This document shows positions 37,072 through 45,166 of a stretch of 64,000 bases of DNA, piece after piece. This stretch comes from Paratractidigestivibacter sp963605405 (GTDB lineage: Bacteria; Actinomycetota; Coriobacteriia; Coriobacteriales; Atopobiaceae), in assembly GCA_963605405.1 (NCBI GenBank), contig CAVCUP010000005.1, positions 52,504 through 116,503 on the forward strand. Direction: 5' to 3'. Position 1 is the first letter of the stretch. Every line of letters starts with the position of its first letter. Made by a program: the position numbers and the translations under genes. The notes under the pieces were generated by a model. The model did no database searches. It saw only the letters and a list, made by a program, of their open reading frames with translations, and had not been told where the DNA came from.

Positions 37072-40000
37072 TTACTCCTTATCGCTGTTCGCGTCGCCTG
37101 CGAGGGCGGGCTCGCCCTCGAGGTCGCTCGTGAGGCCGCCGATCAGGTCGTCGACGCTGCTGTTCATGTTCGCAAAGACGTCCACGGAATCCTCGGCCAC
37201 GGCCTGGTTCTCCTGCTTGGCGCGCTGCTCGCGCTTCTTGTAGGAGATGGGCTGGATGTCGATGGCCAGGGAGCGGATCTCCTTCACGAGAACCTTGAAG
37301 GACTCGGGGATGCCCGCAGAGGGGACGTTCTCGCCCTTGACGATGGACTCGTAGGTCTTCACGCGGCCATTGGTATCGTCGGACTTGACCGTGAGGATCT
37401 CCTGCAGGACGTTGGCGGCGCCGTACGCGTACAGCGCCCACACCTCCATCTCACCGAAGCGCTGGCCGCCGAACTGGGCCTTGCCGCCGAGGGGCTGCTG
37501 GGTGACGAGGGAGTAAGGGCCGGTCGAGCGGGCGTGAATCTTGTCGTCGACCATGTGGCCGAGCTTCAGGATGTAAGAGGTGCCCACGGTGATCTGGCTC
37601 TTGAAGGCCTCGCCGGTGCGACCGTCGTAGAGGGTCGTCTTGCCGCGCTCATTCAGCTGCGGGACGAAGTCGAGGCGCATGTGGTCGCCGTACTCCTGCA
37701 GGGCCTTGTTCACCAGGTTGATGTTGGTGCGGCGAAGGACCTCGGCCACCTCGACGTCGGTGGCGCCGTCGAGAACCGGCGTGGCGACGTTGATCGGGCC
37801 CTCAACGTAGCGCGTGGACTCGCGGGACTCGTCGTCCCAGCCGTGAGCAGCGGCCCAGCCGAGGTGACACTCGAGCAGCTGACCGACGTTCATACGAGAC
37901 GGTACGCCCAACGGGTCGAGAAGCACGTCGACGGGGGTACCGTCGGCCATGTAGGGCATGTCCTCCACGGGCAGGACGTTGCAGACGACGCCCTTGTTGC
38001 CGTGGCGGCCGGCGATCTTGTCGCCCTGCTGGATCTTGCGGCGCTGGGCGACGAAGACGCGGACAAGCTCGTTGACTCCCGGCGGGAGATCGTCGCCGGC
38101 CTCGCGGCTGAAGCGGACCACGTCGACGACGCGGCCGTAGGAGCCGTGGGGCATCTTGAGGGAGGTGTCGCGGACATCGTGGGCCTTGGCGCCGAAGATG
38201 GCGCGCAGCAGGCGCTCCTCGGCGGTGAGGGCCGTCTCGCCCTTCGGGGTCACCTTGCCGACGAGGATATCGCCGGGGCCGACCTCGGCGCCGATGCGAA
38301 TGATGCCGTCGTCGTCGAGGTTGGCGAGCATGTCCTCGCCCATGTTCGGGATCTCGCGGGTGATCTCCTCGGGACCGAGCTTGGTGTCGCGGGCGTCGAT
38401 CTCGTGACGGGAGATGTTCACCGAGGTGAGGAGGTCGTCGCGGACGACGCGCTCGGAGACGATGATGCCGTCCTCGTAGTTGAAGCCCTCCCACGGCATA
38501 TAGGCCACGGTGAGGTTGGCGCCGAGGGCGAGCTCGGAGTTGTCGATGGAAGTGCCGTCGGCAAGCGGCTGGCCGGCCTTGACGGCGTCGCCCACGTGCA
38601 CGATCGGACGATGGTTGATGCAGGTGCTCTGGTTGGAGCGCTGGTACTTGGGCAGGTCATAGCGCTCGGAGCCGCAGGAGTCGGAGTAGACGACCACGTG
38701 GGCGGCATCTGCCTCGGTCACCGTGCCGTCGTGGGCGGCACAGATGAGCTCGCCGGAGTCGAGGGCGGCGCGGGACTCCATGCCGGTGCCGACGAACGGC
38801 GCGTGGGCACGAATCAGGGGCACTGCCTGACGCTGCATGTTCGCGCCCATGAGGGTACGCTTCGCGTCGTCGTGCTCGAGGAACGGGATGAGGTTGGCGG
38901 CCACGGAGAGCAGCTGGCGCGGGCTCACGTCCATGTAGTCGACGTCCTCGACGGGAACCTGGGCAGGCGCGCCGAAGGAGCCGTCGAAGTCGCGAGTGCG
39001 CGCGATGATGCGCTCGGGGTTATAGAGGTTGCCGTGGGAGTCGGTCTCCACGAACTGGCGCGTCTTCGGGTCGAAGGGCGTGTTCGCAGGGGCGATGTTG
39101 TGGGTCTCCTCCTCGTCGGCGGTCATCCAGTCGATCTCGTCGGTGACCTTGCCGTCCACGACGCGGCGATACGGGCTCTCGATGAATCCGTAGTCGTTTA
39201 CGTGCGCATAAAGGGCGAGCGAGCCGATCAGGCCGATGTTCGGGCCTTCGGGGGTCTCGATCGGGCACATACGGGAGTAGTGCGAGTTGTGGACGTCGCG
39301 GACGGCCGTCGGGACATTGGTACGGCGGCTGGAGCCCGACTTGTGTCCCGCGAGGCCGCCCGGGCCGAGGGCCGAGAGACGACGCTTGTGGGTAAGGCCG
39401 GCAAGCGGGTTGGACTGGTCCATGAACTGCGAGAGCTGAGAGGAGCCGAAGAACTCCTTGATGGCGGCCACGATCGGGCGGATGTTGATCAGGCTCTGCG
39501 GCGTGATGTCGTCAGCGTCCTGGGAGGCCATGCGCTCGCGGACGACGCGCTCCATACGGCTCATACCGATGCGGAACTGGTTCTGGACAAGCTCGCCCAC
39601 GGTACGCACGCGGCGGTTGCCGAAGTGGTCGATGTCATCGAGGCGGCAGTTGGGGTCGCCGGCGTGAACAGCAAGGAGGTAACGCAGAGAGGCAACGATG
39701 TCCTCCTGCGTGAGCACCTTATCGGCGAAGTCGACGTCGATGCCGAGCTTCTTGTTGACCTTGTAACGACCAACGCGCGCCAGGTCGTAGCGCTGCGGGT
39801 TGAAGAAGAGGCCGTCGATGAGGCTGCGGGCGGAGTCCACGGTAGGAGGCTCGCCGGGGCGCTGGCGACGATAGATCTCGAGAAGGGCGTCCTCGCGGGT
39901 GGTCGCGGTATCGCGCTCAAGGGTGTTGCGCACGATGTCGGAATCGCCGAGGAGGGAGAGAATCTGGTCGTCGCTCTCGGCAATGCCGAGGGCGCGCAGG

Positions 40001-40590
40001 AACATGGTGGCAGACTGACGACGCTTACGGTCGATGGAGACCACGAGGTGGCCGCGCTTGTCGACCTCGAACTCGAGCCATGCGCCGCGGGCCGGGATGA
40101 ACTGGCACTTGTGCACGCGCACGCCGTTGTCCATCTCGGTAGAGAAGTACACGCCCGGGGAACGGACGAGCTGGGAGACGACGACGCGCTCGGTGCCGTT
40201 GATCACGAAGGTGCCGCGGTCGGTCATGAGCGGGAAGTCGCCCATGAAGACGAGCTGCTCCTTGATCTCGCCCGTGTCGAGATTCGCGAAGCGCACGTCC
40301 ACGAAGAGGGGCGCCTGGTAAGAGATGTCCTTAGCGCGGCACTCGGCAATGGTGTGCGCCGGGTCGCCGAACTGGTGGTCGCCGAACGTGACCTGCATGT
40401 TCTTCGCGGAGTTCTGAATGGGAGAGAACTCGGCGAAGGACTGGGCGAGGCCGTCGCCCATGAAGTGCTCGAACGACTCCTTCTGCACAGAGATGAGGTT
40501 CGGCAGCTCCATAGCCGGCTCGATCTTTGCGAAGGTCATGCGTCCAGTAGTGCCTTGTGGTTTGGTGAGAGAAGTCTTTGTGGTAGACAC
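37072..40590 (-). CDS. rpoB: RNA polymerase subunit beta
   Basis: 1172 residues from a GTG at 40590 with AAGGAGG upstream. The rifampicin-cluster I sequence SQLSQFMDQSNPLAGLTHKR, then RLSALGPGG, is of the sensitive type, and cluster II PIETPEGPNIGLI is normal. Between them the usual segment of about ten residues is replaced by about 17 residues (LAGHKSGSSRRTNVPTAV), in the fork loop 2 region. The frame is uninterrupted. Confidence 0.98.
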   Translation of the reverse strand: MSTTKTSLTKPQGTTGRMTFAKIEPAMELPNLISVQKESFEHFMGDGLAQSFAEFSPIQNSAKNMQVTFGDHQFGDPAHTIAECRAKDISYQAPLFVDVRFANLDTGEIKEQLVFMGDFPLMTDRGTFVINGTERVVVSQLVRSPGVYFSTEMDNGVRVHKCQFIPARGAWLEFEVDKRGHLVVSIDRKRRQSATMFLRALGIAESDDQILSLLGDSDIVRNTLERDTATTREDALLEIYRRQRPGEPPTVDSARSLIDGLFFNPQRYDLARVGRYKVNKKLGIDVDFADKVLTQEDIVASLRYLLAVHAGDPNCRLDDIDHFGNRRVRTVGELVQNQFRIGMSRMERVVRERMASQDADDITPQSLINIRPIVAAIKEFFGSSQLSQFMDQSNPLAGLTHKRRLSALGPGGLAGHKSGSSRRTNVPTAVRDVHNSHYSRMCPIETPEGPNIGLIGSLALYAHVNDYGFIESPYRRVVDGKVTDEIDWMTADEEETHNIAPANTPFDPKTRQFVETDSHGNLYNPERIIARTRDFDGSFGAPAQVPVEDVDYMDVSPRQLLSVAANLIPFLEHDDAKRTLMGANMQRQAVPLIRAHAPFVGTGMESRAALDSGELICAAHDGTVTEADAAHVVVYSDSCGSERYDLPKYQRSNQSTCINHRPIVHVGDAVKAGQPLADGTSIDNSELALGANLTVAYMPWEGFNYEDGIIVSERVVRDDLLTSVNISRHEIDARDTKLGPEEITREIPNMGEDMLANLDDDGIIRIGAEVGPGDILVGKVTPKGETALTAEERLLRAIFGAKAHDVRDTSLKMPHGSYGRVVDVVRFSREAGDDLPPGVNELVRVFVAQRRKIQQGDKIAGRHGNKGVVCNVLPVEDMPYMADGTPVDVLLDPLGVPSRMNVGQLLECHLGWAAAHGWDDESRESTRYVEGPINVATPVLDGATDVEVAEVLRRTNINLVNKALQEYGDHMRLDFVPQLNERGKTTLYDGRTGEAFKSQITVGTSYILKLGHMVDDKIHARSTGPYSLVTQQPLGGKAQFGGQRFGEMEVWALYAYGAANVLQEILTVKSDDTNGRVKTYESIVKGENVPSAGIPESFKVLVKEIRSLAIDIQPISYKKREQRAKQENQAVAEDSVDVFANMNSSVDDLIGGLTSDLEGEPALAGDANSDKE

Positions 40591-40642
40591 CAGGCTTTTC
40601 CTCCTTCAAAAGGGTGGAAGGCGGCAATTGTCGCAACGTAAT

Positions 40643-40671
40643 AATTTAGCCAAAGCACCAGGCAAGGTCAA
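40643..40671 (-). promoter_or_regulatory. rpoB: Promoter of rpoBC
   Basis: Minus strand: -35 TTGACC (40666-40671), 17-nt spacer, -10 TAAATT (40643-40648), about 50 nt upstream of rpoB. rpoBC is therefore not solely dependent on rplJL read-through. Confidence 0.75.
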
Positions 40672-40715
40672 TGAATAGACTTGACTTATACTCGCCCTTG
40701 AATTATCTTTCTACG

Positions 40716-40838
40716 ACTAAAGCGATTACCTGCGGTTTTACAGAGCCGCACTTCAAGCACTTGTGAAGAATCAATGATTGCGCCTTACAAGCAGCCGTCC
40801 CCTCCCCCAAATGGGGAAAGGACGGCTGCTTTCTTTGC
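40716..40838 (+). ncRNA. Candidate plus-strand small RNA in the rplL-rpoB gap
   Basis: Plus-strand promoter-like sequence TTGACT (40681-40686), 17 nt, TATCTT (40704-40709). Then a roughly 120-nt region with hairpins (TGCGG/CCGCA; CTTCA/TGAAG) ends in an 11-bp terminator stem (AGCAGCCGTCC/GGACGGCTGCT, 40790-40830) followed by TTCTTTGCTC. The U-rich side is on the plus strand only. No plus-strand gene nearby explains the terminator. Confidence 0.4.
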
Positions 40839-40839
40839 T

Positions 40840-41003
40840 CGCCGGGCCCGCCTAAACTGCGCCGCCCGTTCGCCGCCTTACCCAAATAACAGGAGATGGC
40901 AGAAAAGCTGGGTGTGCCTACCAGCCCCCTAAAGCCGCGTGCTGCAGCCTCGCCTCAAGGCAACCTGACGAGGCCATAGTCCGAACGACACTCCTAAAAA
41001 GAA
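40840..41003. other. Structured non-coding remainder of the rplL-rpoB gap
   Basis: No ORF with a ribosome binding site. Short inverted repeats such as GCCTCG/CGAGGC (about 40957-40985) and GCTGG/CCAGC are present. I compared it by eye with RNase P, SRP and 6S RNA hallmarks and found no match. Confidence 0.4.
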
Positions 41004-41004
41004 A

Positions 41005-41034
41005 AAGGGCCGGACCCGTAGGTCCGACCCTTGA
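41005..41034 (-). terminator. Rho-independent terminator after rplL
   Basis: Minus strand stem AGGGTCGGACC-TACG-GGTCCGGCCCT followed by TTTTCTTTTT. Confidence 0.93.
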
Positions 41035-41069
41035 AGGTGGCTATAAGCCGAAGCCCAAAGTAAGGGGAC

Positions 41070-41447
41070 TTACTTGAGGGTGACGGTGGCGCCGGCCTCC
41101 TCGAGCTGCTTCTTGGCGGCCTCGGCGTCCTCCTTCTTGGCGCCCTCGAGGACAGCCTTGGGGGCACCCTCGACGACCTCCTTGGCCTCCTTGAGGCCAA
41201 GGCTGGTCAGAGCGCGGACGACCTTGATGACGGCGATCTTGTTGTCGCCGAAGGCCTCGAGGACGACGTCGAAGTTGGTCTTCTCCTCCTCAGCGGGGGC
41301 CGCGCCGGCAGCGGGGGCAGCGGCGACGGCCACGGGAGCAGCAGCGGAGACGCCGAAGACGTCCTCCAGCTCGTGAACGAGCTCGGAAAGCTCGAGGGCG
41401 GGCATCTCCTTGAGGGCCTCGATGATCTCATCCTTGGTGACAGCCAT
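41070..41447 (-). CDS. rplL: 50S ribosomal protein L7/L12
   Basis: Stalk protein recruiting GTPase factors. N-terminal dimerisation helices, an Ala/Pro/Glu-rich hinge (about residues 38-55) and the C-terminal domain NKIAVIKVVRALTSLGLKEA. 125 residues. Confidence 0.97.
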   Translation of the reverse strand: MAVTKDEIIEALKEMPALELSELVHELEDVFGVSAAAPVAVAAAPAAGAAPAEEEKTNFDVVLEAFGDNKIAVIKVVRALTSLGLKEAKEVVEGAPKAVLEGAKKEDAEAAKKQLEEAGATVTLK

Positions 41448-41535
41448 GTCAATTCTCCTTTTGTTGGGGCATCGCTTCTGCGGATGCCCGAATAGTTATG
41501 AGGTGTTGCAGGTAGTGCGATGAAGCCGGCGCGTT

Positions 41536-42057
41536 TTACGCGGCCTGCTTCTGGTCGACGACGGCCTGAAGCGCGGTGGCGAGGCCACGAGCGGGACCGG
41601 CGCAAACCTGGGCGATGCCGGACAGCGGGCTCGCGATGACGTACACGAGCTGCGCGAGGAGCTCCTCGTGAGAGGGCAGGTCGGCGTAGGCCTTGGCCTC
41701 GGCGGCGGAGAGGGCGTGGCCATCGGCGATGGCGGCGACGAACTCCATCTTCTTGAGCTTCTCGGAGAACTCCTTGATCACCTTAGCGGCGGCCACGGCG
41801 TCCTTCTCGTAGAAGACGTAGGCGCAGGTGCCGGCGAGGGACTCGCTGATGTCGGGCAGGCCAGCCTTCTCGAGGCCGAGCTTGACGATGTTGTTCTTGT
41901 ACACCTTCATCTCGGCGCCGGCGGCGCGGAGGGCACGACGAAGCTCCTGGCTCTCCTTAACGGAAAGACCGCGGTAGTCGATGACGAAAACACCGTTGGA
42001 GTTCTCGATGGACTCGTTGACCTTATCGAGCATGGAAACGTTTGCTTTGCAGGGCAT
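41536..42057 (-). CDS. rplJ: 50S ribosomal protein L10
   Basis: Stalk base binding L7/L12 dimers. I use the ATG at 42057 (MPCKANVSMLDKVNE), 6 nt after AAGGAGG. The open frame extends 85 codons further through the leader, but that part is the regulatory RNA. 173 residues. Core GVFVIDYRGLSVKESQELRR. Confidence 0.97.
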   Translation of the reverse strand: MPCKANVSMLDKVNESIENSNGVFVIDYRGLSVKESQELRRALRAAGAEMKVYKNNIVKLGLEKAGLPDISESLAGTCAYVFYEKDAVAAAKVIKEFSEKLKKMEFVAAIADGHALSAAEAKAYADLPSHEELLAQLVYVIASPLSGIAQVCAGPARGLATALQAVVDQKQAA

Positions 42058-42123
42058 AGTTACACCTCCTTGTATCTGCGATCGGGCACGTACCGCCGTT
42101 AGGGCGGGCCCTTTTCGCAGAAA

Positions 42124-42240
42124 AGAACCCCACCTGGCACAGCCAAAGCGGGGTTCTCGAAGATGCAATCCTTGAGACCACCTCGGCAGGCGGGAAATTC
42201 CCTTTGAGCCTTTCGGCACCGGCTGTCTTTGGCAGCGAAA
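42124..42240 (-). promoter_or_regulatory. L10 leader (autoregulatory mRNA element) with attenuator
   Basis: The minus strand contains GCCAAAGACAGCCGGTGCC ... CCTGCCGAGGTG, the conserved strands of the L10-leader kink-turn that binds L10/L12. Downstream lies a terminator hairpin, AGAACCCC/GGGGTTCT (42124-31 with 42150-57) plus TTTTCT. The expected logic is that free L10-L12 favours termination before rplJ. Confidence 0.85.
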
Positions 42241-42258
42241 CGTGCTACTTACACACAA

Positions 42259-42310
42259 GACGGGCGCCTTGTGCAACTCCCTTAGTTTGGCAGTTGGCAA
42301 GACGCCCGTC
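42259..42310 (-). terminator. Long hairpin after rplA
   Basis: Stem GACGGGCG.CTTG.CAACT paired with AGTTG.CAAG.CGCCCGTC, then TTGTGTGT. It is probably the rplA terminator; a TTGCAC-N17-TGTAAG promoter-like sequence for rplJ overlaps its 3' side. Confidence 0.65.
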
Positions 42311-42356
42311 AAGTAAGCTACAACTTCTACAAAAAGAAGCTTTGCCCTTCCGCTGC

Positions 42357-43061
42357 TTAGGCGAGGAAGTCGCGGGTAACGGCAGAGTCGACCTTGACGC
42401 CCGGGCCCATGGTGGAGGACACGGCAATCGACTTGACGTACTTACCCTTGGCGGAAGAAGGCTTCACGCGGAGCAGCTCGGTGTAGAGAGCGGCGTAGTT
42501 CTCGACGAGCTTCTCGGTCTCGAAGGAAACCTTGCCCAGGGGCACGTGGCAGATGCCGTAACGGTCGGCGCGGTACTCGACACGACCAGCCTTGAGCTCA
42601 GAGACGATCTTGGCAACGTCCATGGTCACGGTGCCGAGCTTGGGGTTCGGCATGAGGCCGCGGGGGCCGAGGATCTTGCCGATGCGGCCGACCTTGGCCA
42701 TCATGTTCGGGGTGGCGATGGCGGCGTCGAAGTTGATCTCGCCCTTCTGAATCTGGGCAACGAGCTCGTCGGACCCGATGACGTCGGCGCCGGCCTCCTC
42801 GGCCTCACGAGCCTTCTCGCCCTCGGCAAAGACGGCAACGCGAACGGTCTTGCCGGTGCCGTGGGGCAGGGAGATGGAGCCGCGGACGTTCTGGTCGGCT
42901 TTGCGGGTGTCGACGCCGAGGCGGACGGAGACCTCGACGGTCTCGTCGAACTTGGCGGAAGCGAGCTCCTTGACGAGCTCCAGGGCCTCCTTCGGAGCAT
43001 AGAGCTTGGCGGAGTCGACCTTGGCGACGTTGGCGTTGTAGTTCTTGCCGTGCTTAGGCAT
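42357..43061 (-). CDS. rplA: 50S ribosomal protein L1
   Basis: L1 stalk protein guiding tRNA exit, and a translational repressor of its own operon in other bacteria. I use the ATG at 43061 (MPKHGKNYNANV) with GGAGG 8 nt upstream. The core GRIGKILGPRGLMPNPKLGT is diagnostic. 234 residues. Confidence 0.97.
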   Translation of the reverse strand: MPKHGKNYNANVAKVDSAKLYAPKEALELVKELASAKFDETVEVSVRLGVDTRKADQNVRGSISLPHGTGKTVRVAVFAEGEKAREAEEAGADVIGSDELVAQIQKGEINFDAAIATPNMMAKVGRIGKILGPRGLMPNPKLGTVTMDVAKIVSELKAGRVEYRADRYGICHVPLGKVSFETEKLVENYAALYTELLRVKPSSAKGKYVKSIAVSSTMGPGVKVDSAVTRDFLA

Positions 43062-43140
43062 TCTCAATACCTCCTGTGGTCAACGGGCAACATGCCCTCC
43101 CACGTCATCTGCGGCTCTTTTGCCGCATCAACAATAAGAA

Positions 43141-43168
43141 GCGCCCTCCCCTTTTCTGAGAAGGGCGC
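43141..43168 (-). terminator. Terminator or attenuator between rplK and rplA
   Basis: Minus strand GCGCCCT/AGGGCGC stem with a 14-nt loop, then TTCTTATTG. A second small hairpin (TGCGGC/GCCGCA) and GGGCATGTTGCCC follow before rplA. Confidence 0.7.
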
Positions 43169-43184
43169 GAAGTGCCTTGGTGTG

Positions 43185-43610
43185 TTACTCGGCGATGGTG
43201 ACGCCCATGGAGCGGGCGGTGCCGGCAACGATCTTCTTAGCGGCCTCGATGTCGTTGGCGTTGAGGTCCGGCATCTTAATCTCGGCGATCTTGGTGAGCT
43301 GCTCCTGGGAGAGCTGGCCGACCTTGTCGCGCTGGGGCACGCCGGAGCCGCTCTTGAGCCCGAGCTCCTTAAGGATGAGCTTAGCGGCGGGCGGGGTCTT
43401 GGTGACGAAGTCGAAGGACTTGTCCTCGTAGACGGTGATCTCGACGGGGATGATGTCGCCGGACTTGTCCTTAGTGGCGGCGTTGAAGGCCTGGCAGAAC
43501 TGCATGATGTTCACGCCGGCGGCACCCAGGGCGGGACCAACGGGAGGCGCGGGGTTAGCGGCGCCTGCAGGAATCTGGAGCTTGATGAACTTCGTGACCT
43601 TCTTGGCCAT
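43185..43610 (-). CDS. rplK: 50S ribosomal protein L11
   Basis: GTPase-centre protein. KLQIPAGAANPAPPVGPALG (N-terminal proline-rich hinge) and the C-terminal NANDIEAAKKIVAGTARSMG are diagnostic. 141 residues. GGAGG upstream. Confidence 0.97.
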   Translation of the reverse strand: MAKKVTKFIKLQIPAGAANPAPPVGPALGAAGVNIMQFCQAFNAATKDKSGDIIPVEITVYEDKSFDFVTKTPPAAKLILKELGLKSGSGVPQRDKVGQLSQEQLTKIAEIKMPDLNANDIEAAKKIVAGTARSMGVTIAE

Positions 43611-43710
43611 GAGAACCTCCTGGAATAACTAACGGTAGTAAAGCTCTAACGTGCTATATAACGTCGCTCCGAGAAGCAATCCCTTGCGGGAACGGATGCG
43701 GACGGGATAA

Positions 43711-44265
43711 CTAACCGATGGTCGCGATCTGATCGAGAGTGAGCTCGACTGCGGTCTCGCGCCCAAAGATGGTAAGCATGACCTTGACCTTACCGGAGTC
43801 GGCCATAACCTCAGAGACCTGGCCATCGAAGTCGGCGAGAGGACCGGAGATGACCTTAATCGCCTGGCCGACCTCAAGGTCGATGTTCATGCGCTTAGGC
43901 GCAACATCGGTAGGACGAACGGAGCGGTCGCCTGAACGACGCATGATCTTGTTGAACTCGTCGCGTCGAAGCGGGGTGGGCTTACCATCGAGACCAACGA
44001 AACCAGTGACGCCCGGAGTATTGCGGACAACGTTCCAGGTGTTGTCGTCCATCTCCATACGAACGAGAACGTAGCTCGGGAAGACCTTGTTCTCCTTGGT
44101 CTCGCGCTTACCGCCCTCTTTAAGCTCCGTGACCTCCTCGGTCGGGATCTTAATATCCACAATCTTGTCCTGAAGACCGTAGATGTCAATCCGGTGCTCA
44201 AGATCGGTCTTGACCTTATTCTCGTAGCCGGAGTAGGTGTGGACCACGTACCAACGCTTAGCCAT
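43711..44265 (-). CDS. nusG: Transcription termination/antitermination protein NusG
   Basis: NGN domain (MAKRWYVVHTYSGYENKVK) and C-terminal KOW (GQAIKVISGPLADFDGQVSE). 184 residues. Follows secE by a few bases, the standard pair. Confidence 0.97.
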   Translation of the reverse strand: MAKRWYVVHTYSGYENKVKTDLEHRIDIYGLQDKIVDIKIPTEEVTELKEGGKRETKENKVFPSYVLVRMEMDDNTWNVVRNTPGVTGFVGLDGKPTPLRRDEFNKIMRRSGDRSVRPTDVAPKRMNIDLEVGQAIKVISGPLADFDGQVSEVMADSGKVKVMLTIFGRETAVELTLDQIATIG

Positions 44266-44268
44266 TGC

Positions 44269-44637
44269 TTACCCCCTCAGGCTGGTGTAACCGACCAGCG
44301 CGGCAACGATACCGGTATCCACGAGCCAAATCAGAACGCCAAAAATCACGAGCATCACGATGACGGCCACAGAGTACTGGCTGAGCTCTTCTTTGGACGG
44401 CCACGTCACGCGACGCATCTCGGTCTTGACGTCGCCGAACCAATTGCCGATGCGCTTAAAGAAGCCGGGCTTCTTGTTCTTCTCGGCCTTGGCAACGGCC
44501 TTGGAAGCCTCCGCCTTCTTCTGCTCGGCCTGGGAATCCCCTGCAGGAGCAGAGGCCGCCTGTGCGGCTGCGACGCGGGCGCGCTCTTCTGCACGCGCCT
44601 TGCGGACGCTCCTCTTCTGACGGTCTTTGTTCGCCAT
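44269..44637 (-). CDS. secE: Preprotein translocase subunit SecE
   Basis: 122 residues. A charged Ala/Lys-rich cytoplasmic N-terminal half (about 1-65) is followed by the SecE core (VKTEMRRVTWPSKEELSQYS) and one C-terminal membrane helix (VAVIVMLVIFGVLIWLVDTGI). Partner of SecY. Confidence 0.95.
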   Translation of the reverse strand: MANKDRQKRSVRKARAEERARVAAAQAASAPAGDSQAEQKKAEASKAVAKAEKNKKPGFFKRIGNWFGDVKTEMRRVTWPSKEELSQYSVAVIVMLVIFGVLIWLVDTGIVAALVGYTSLRG

Positions 44638-44670
44638 CGGCGATCTCCCTAAATAGTGCTTTACATAGAA

Positions 44671-44698
44671 ACCGGCTAACCCTTACGGGAAAGCCGGT
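44671..44698 (-). other. Hairpin between tRNA-Trp and secE
   Basis: ACCGGCT/AGCCGGT stem with internal CCC/GGG pairing and TTCTATG after it. It may serve as a processing or weak attenuation site releasing tRNA-Trp from secE mRNA. Confidence 0.5.
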
Positions 44699-44707
44699 GG
44701 TGAAATC

Positions 44708-44783
44708 TGGCAGGCCAGGAAGGACTCGAACCCTCAACAAACGGTTTTGGAGACCGCCGCTCTACCATTGGAGCTACTGGCCT
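44708..44783 (-). tRNA. tRNA-Trp (CCA)
   Basis: Cloverleaf with acceptor AGGCCAG/CTGGCCT, anticodon loop CTCCAAA (CCA), T arm GAGGGTTCGAGTCCTTC, discriminator G and encoded CCA. Confidence 0.97.
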
Positions 44784-44792
44784 GTAAATGAA

Positions 44793-44817
44793 GACCCACC
44801 GCTAAGTTTAGCGGGTC
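44793..44817 (-). terminator. Hairpin over the rpmG stop codon
   Basis: GACCCGCTAA / TTAGCGGTGGGTC stem followed by TTCATTT. It overlaps the last codons of rpmG; read-through is needed for tRNA-Trp, secE and nusG. Confidence 0.55.
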
Positions 44818-44957
44818 TCCTTGTGAAGCGTGTGCTTACGGCACCAACGGCAGTACTTCTTCAACTCCATGCGATCGGGGTTGTTAGCCTTGTTCTTGTC
44901 CGTGGTGTAGTTGCGGCGCTTGCACTCAGTGCACGCAAGAGTAACCAGAGTACGCAT
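44808..44957 (-). CDS. rpmG: 50S ribosomal protein L33
   Basis: 49 residues, MRTLVTLACTECKRRNYTTD... ending HTLHKETR. Four zinc cysteines (CTEC and CRWC; type with Zn). GGAGG upstream of the ATG. In the usual tuf-rpmG-tRNA-Trp-secE-nusG order. Confidence 0.96.
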   Translation of the reverse strand: MRTLVTLACTECKRRNYTTDKNKANNPDRMELKKYCRWCRKHTLHKETR

Positions 44958-45017
44958 GAATCCTCCTGAAACAGTAGCCACGCCGAATCTCTTATTCGGA
45001 GTGACGCGGTCGTTAAC

Positions 45018-45045
45018 ATTACAGTAGAGGCATTGAGTCTGTCAA
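45018..45045 (-). promoter_or_regulatory. Promoter of rpmG-tRNA-Trp-secE-nusG
   Basis: Minus strand: -35 TTGACA (45040-45045); -10 TGTAAT (45018-45023, 16-nt spacer) or TAATGT (18-nt spacer). A small CCGAAT/ATTCGG hairpin lies in the leader. Confidence 0.75.
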
Positions 45046-45101
45046 GAAGAACGGCGCAAATCAAACGTGCGCACAAAACCGCCACAGACGCATGTACCAA
45101 A

Positions 45102-45134
45102 AGAAAATCCCGATACCCTAAGGATACCGGGATT
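45102..45134 (-). terminator. Rho-independent terminator after tuf
   Basis: Minus strand AATCCCGGTATCC-TTA-GGGTATCGGGATT then TTCTTTT. Confidence 0.95.
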
Positions 45135-45166
45135 AACTAAGCAAATACTAGGTCTAAAACCTAAAT

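Noticed and set aside
37534..40641. 1035-codon plus-strand frame opposite rpoB
   Set aside because: Same shadow effect; no motifs and fully covered by rpoB.
40840..41003. Possible RNase P, SRP or 6S RNA in the rplL-rpoB gap
   Set aside because: The conserved cores of these RNAs were not found on either strand; only short hairpins are present.
42058..42312. 85-codon N-terminal extension of rplJ
   Set aside because: It runs through the L10 leader and terminator hairpin; the ATG at 42057 has the correct ribosome binding site and family start.
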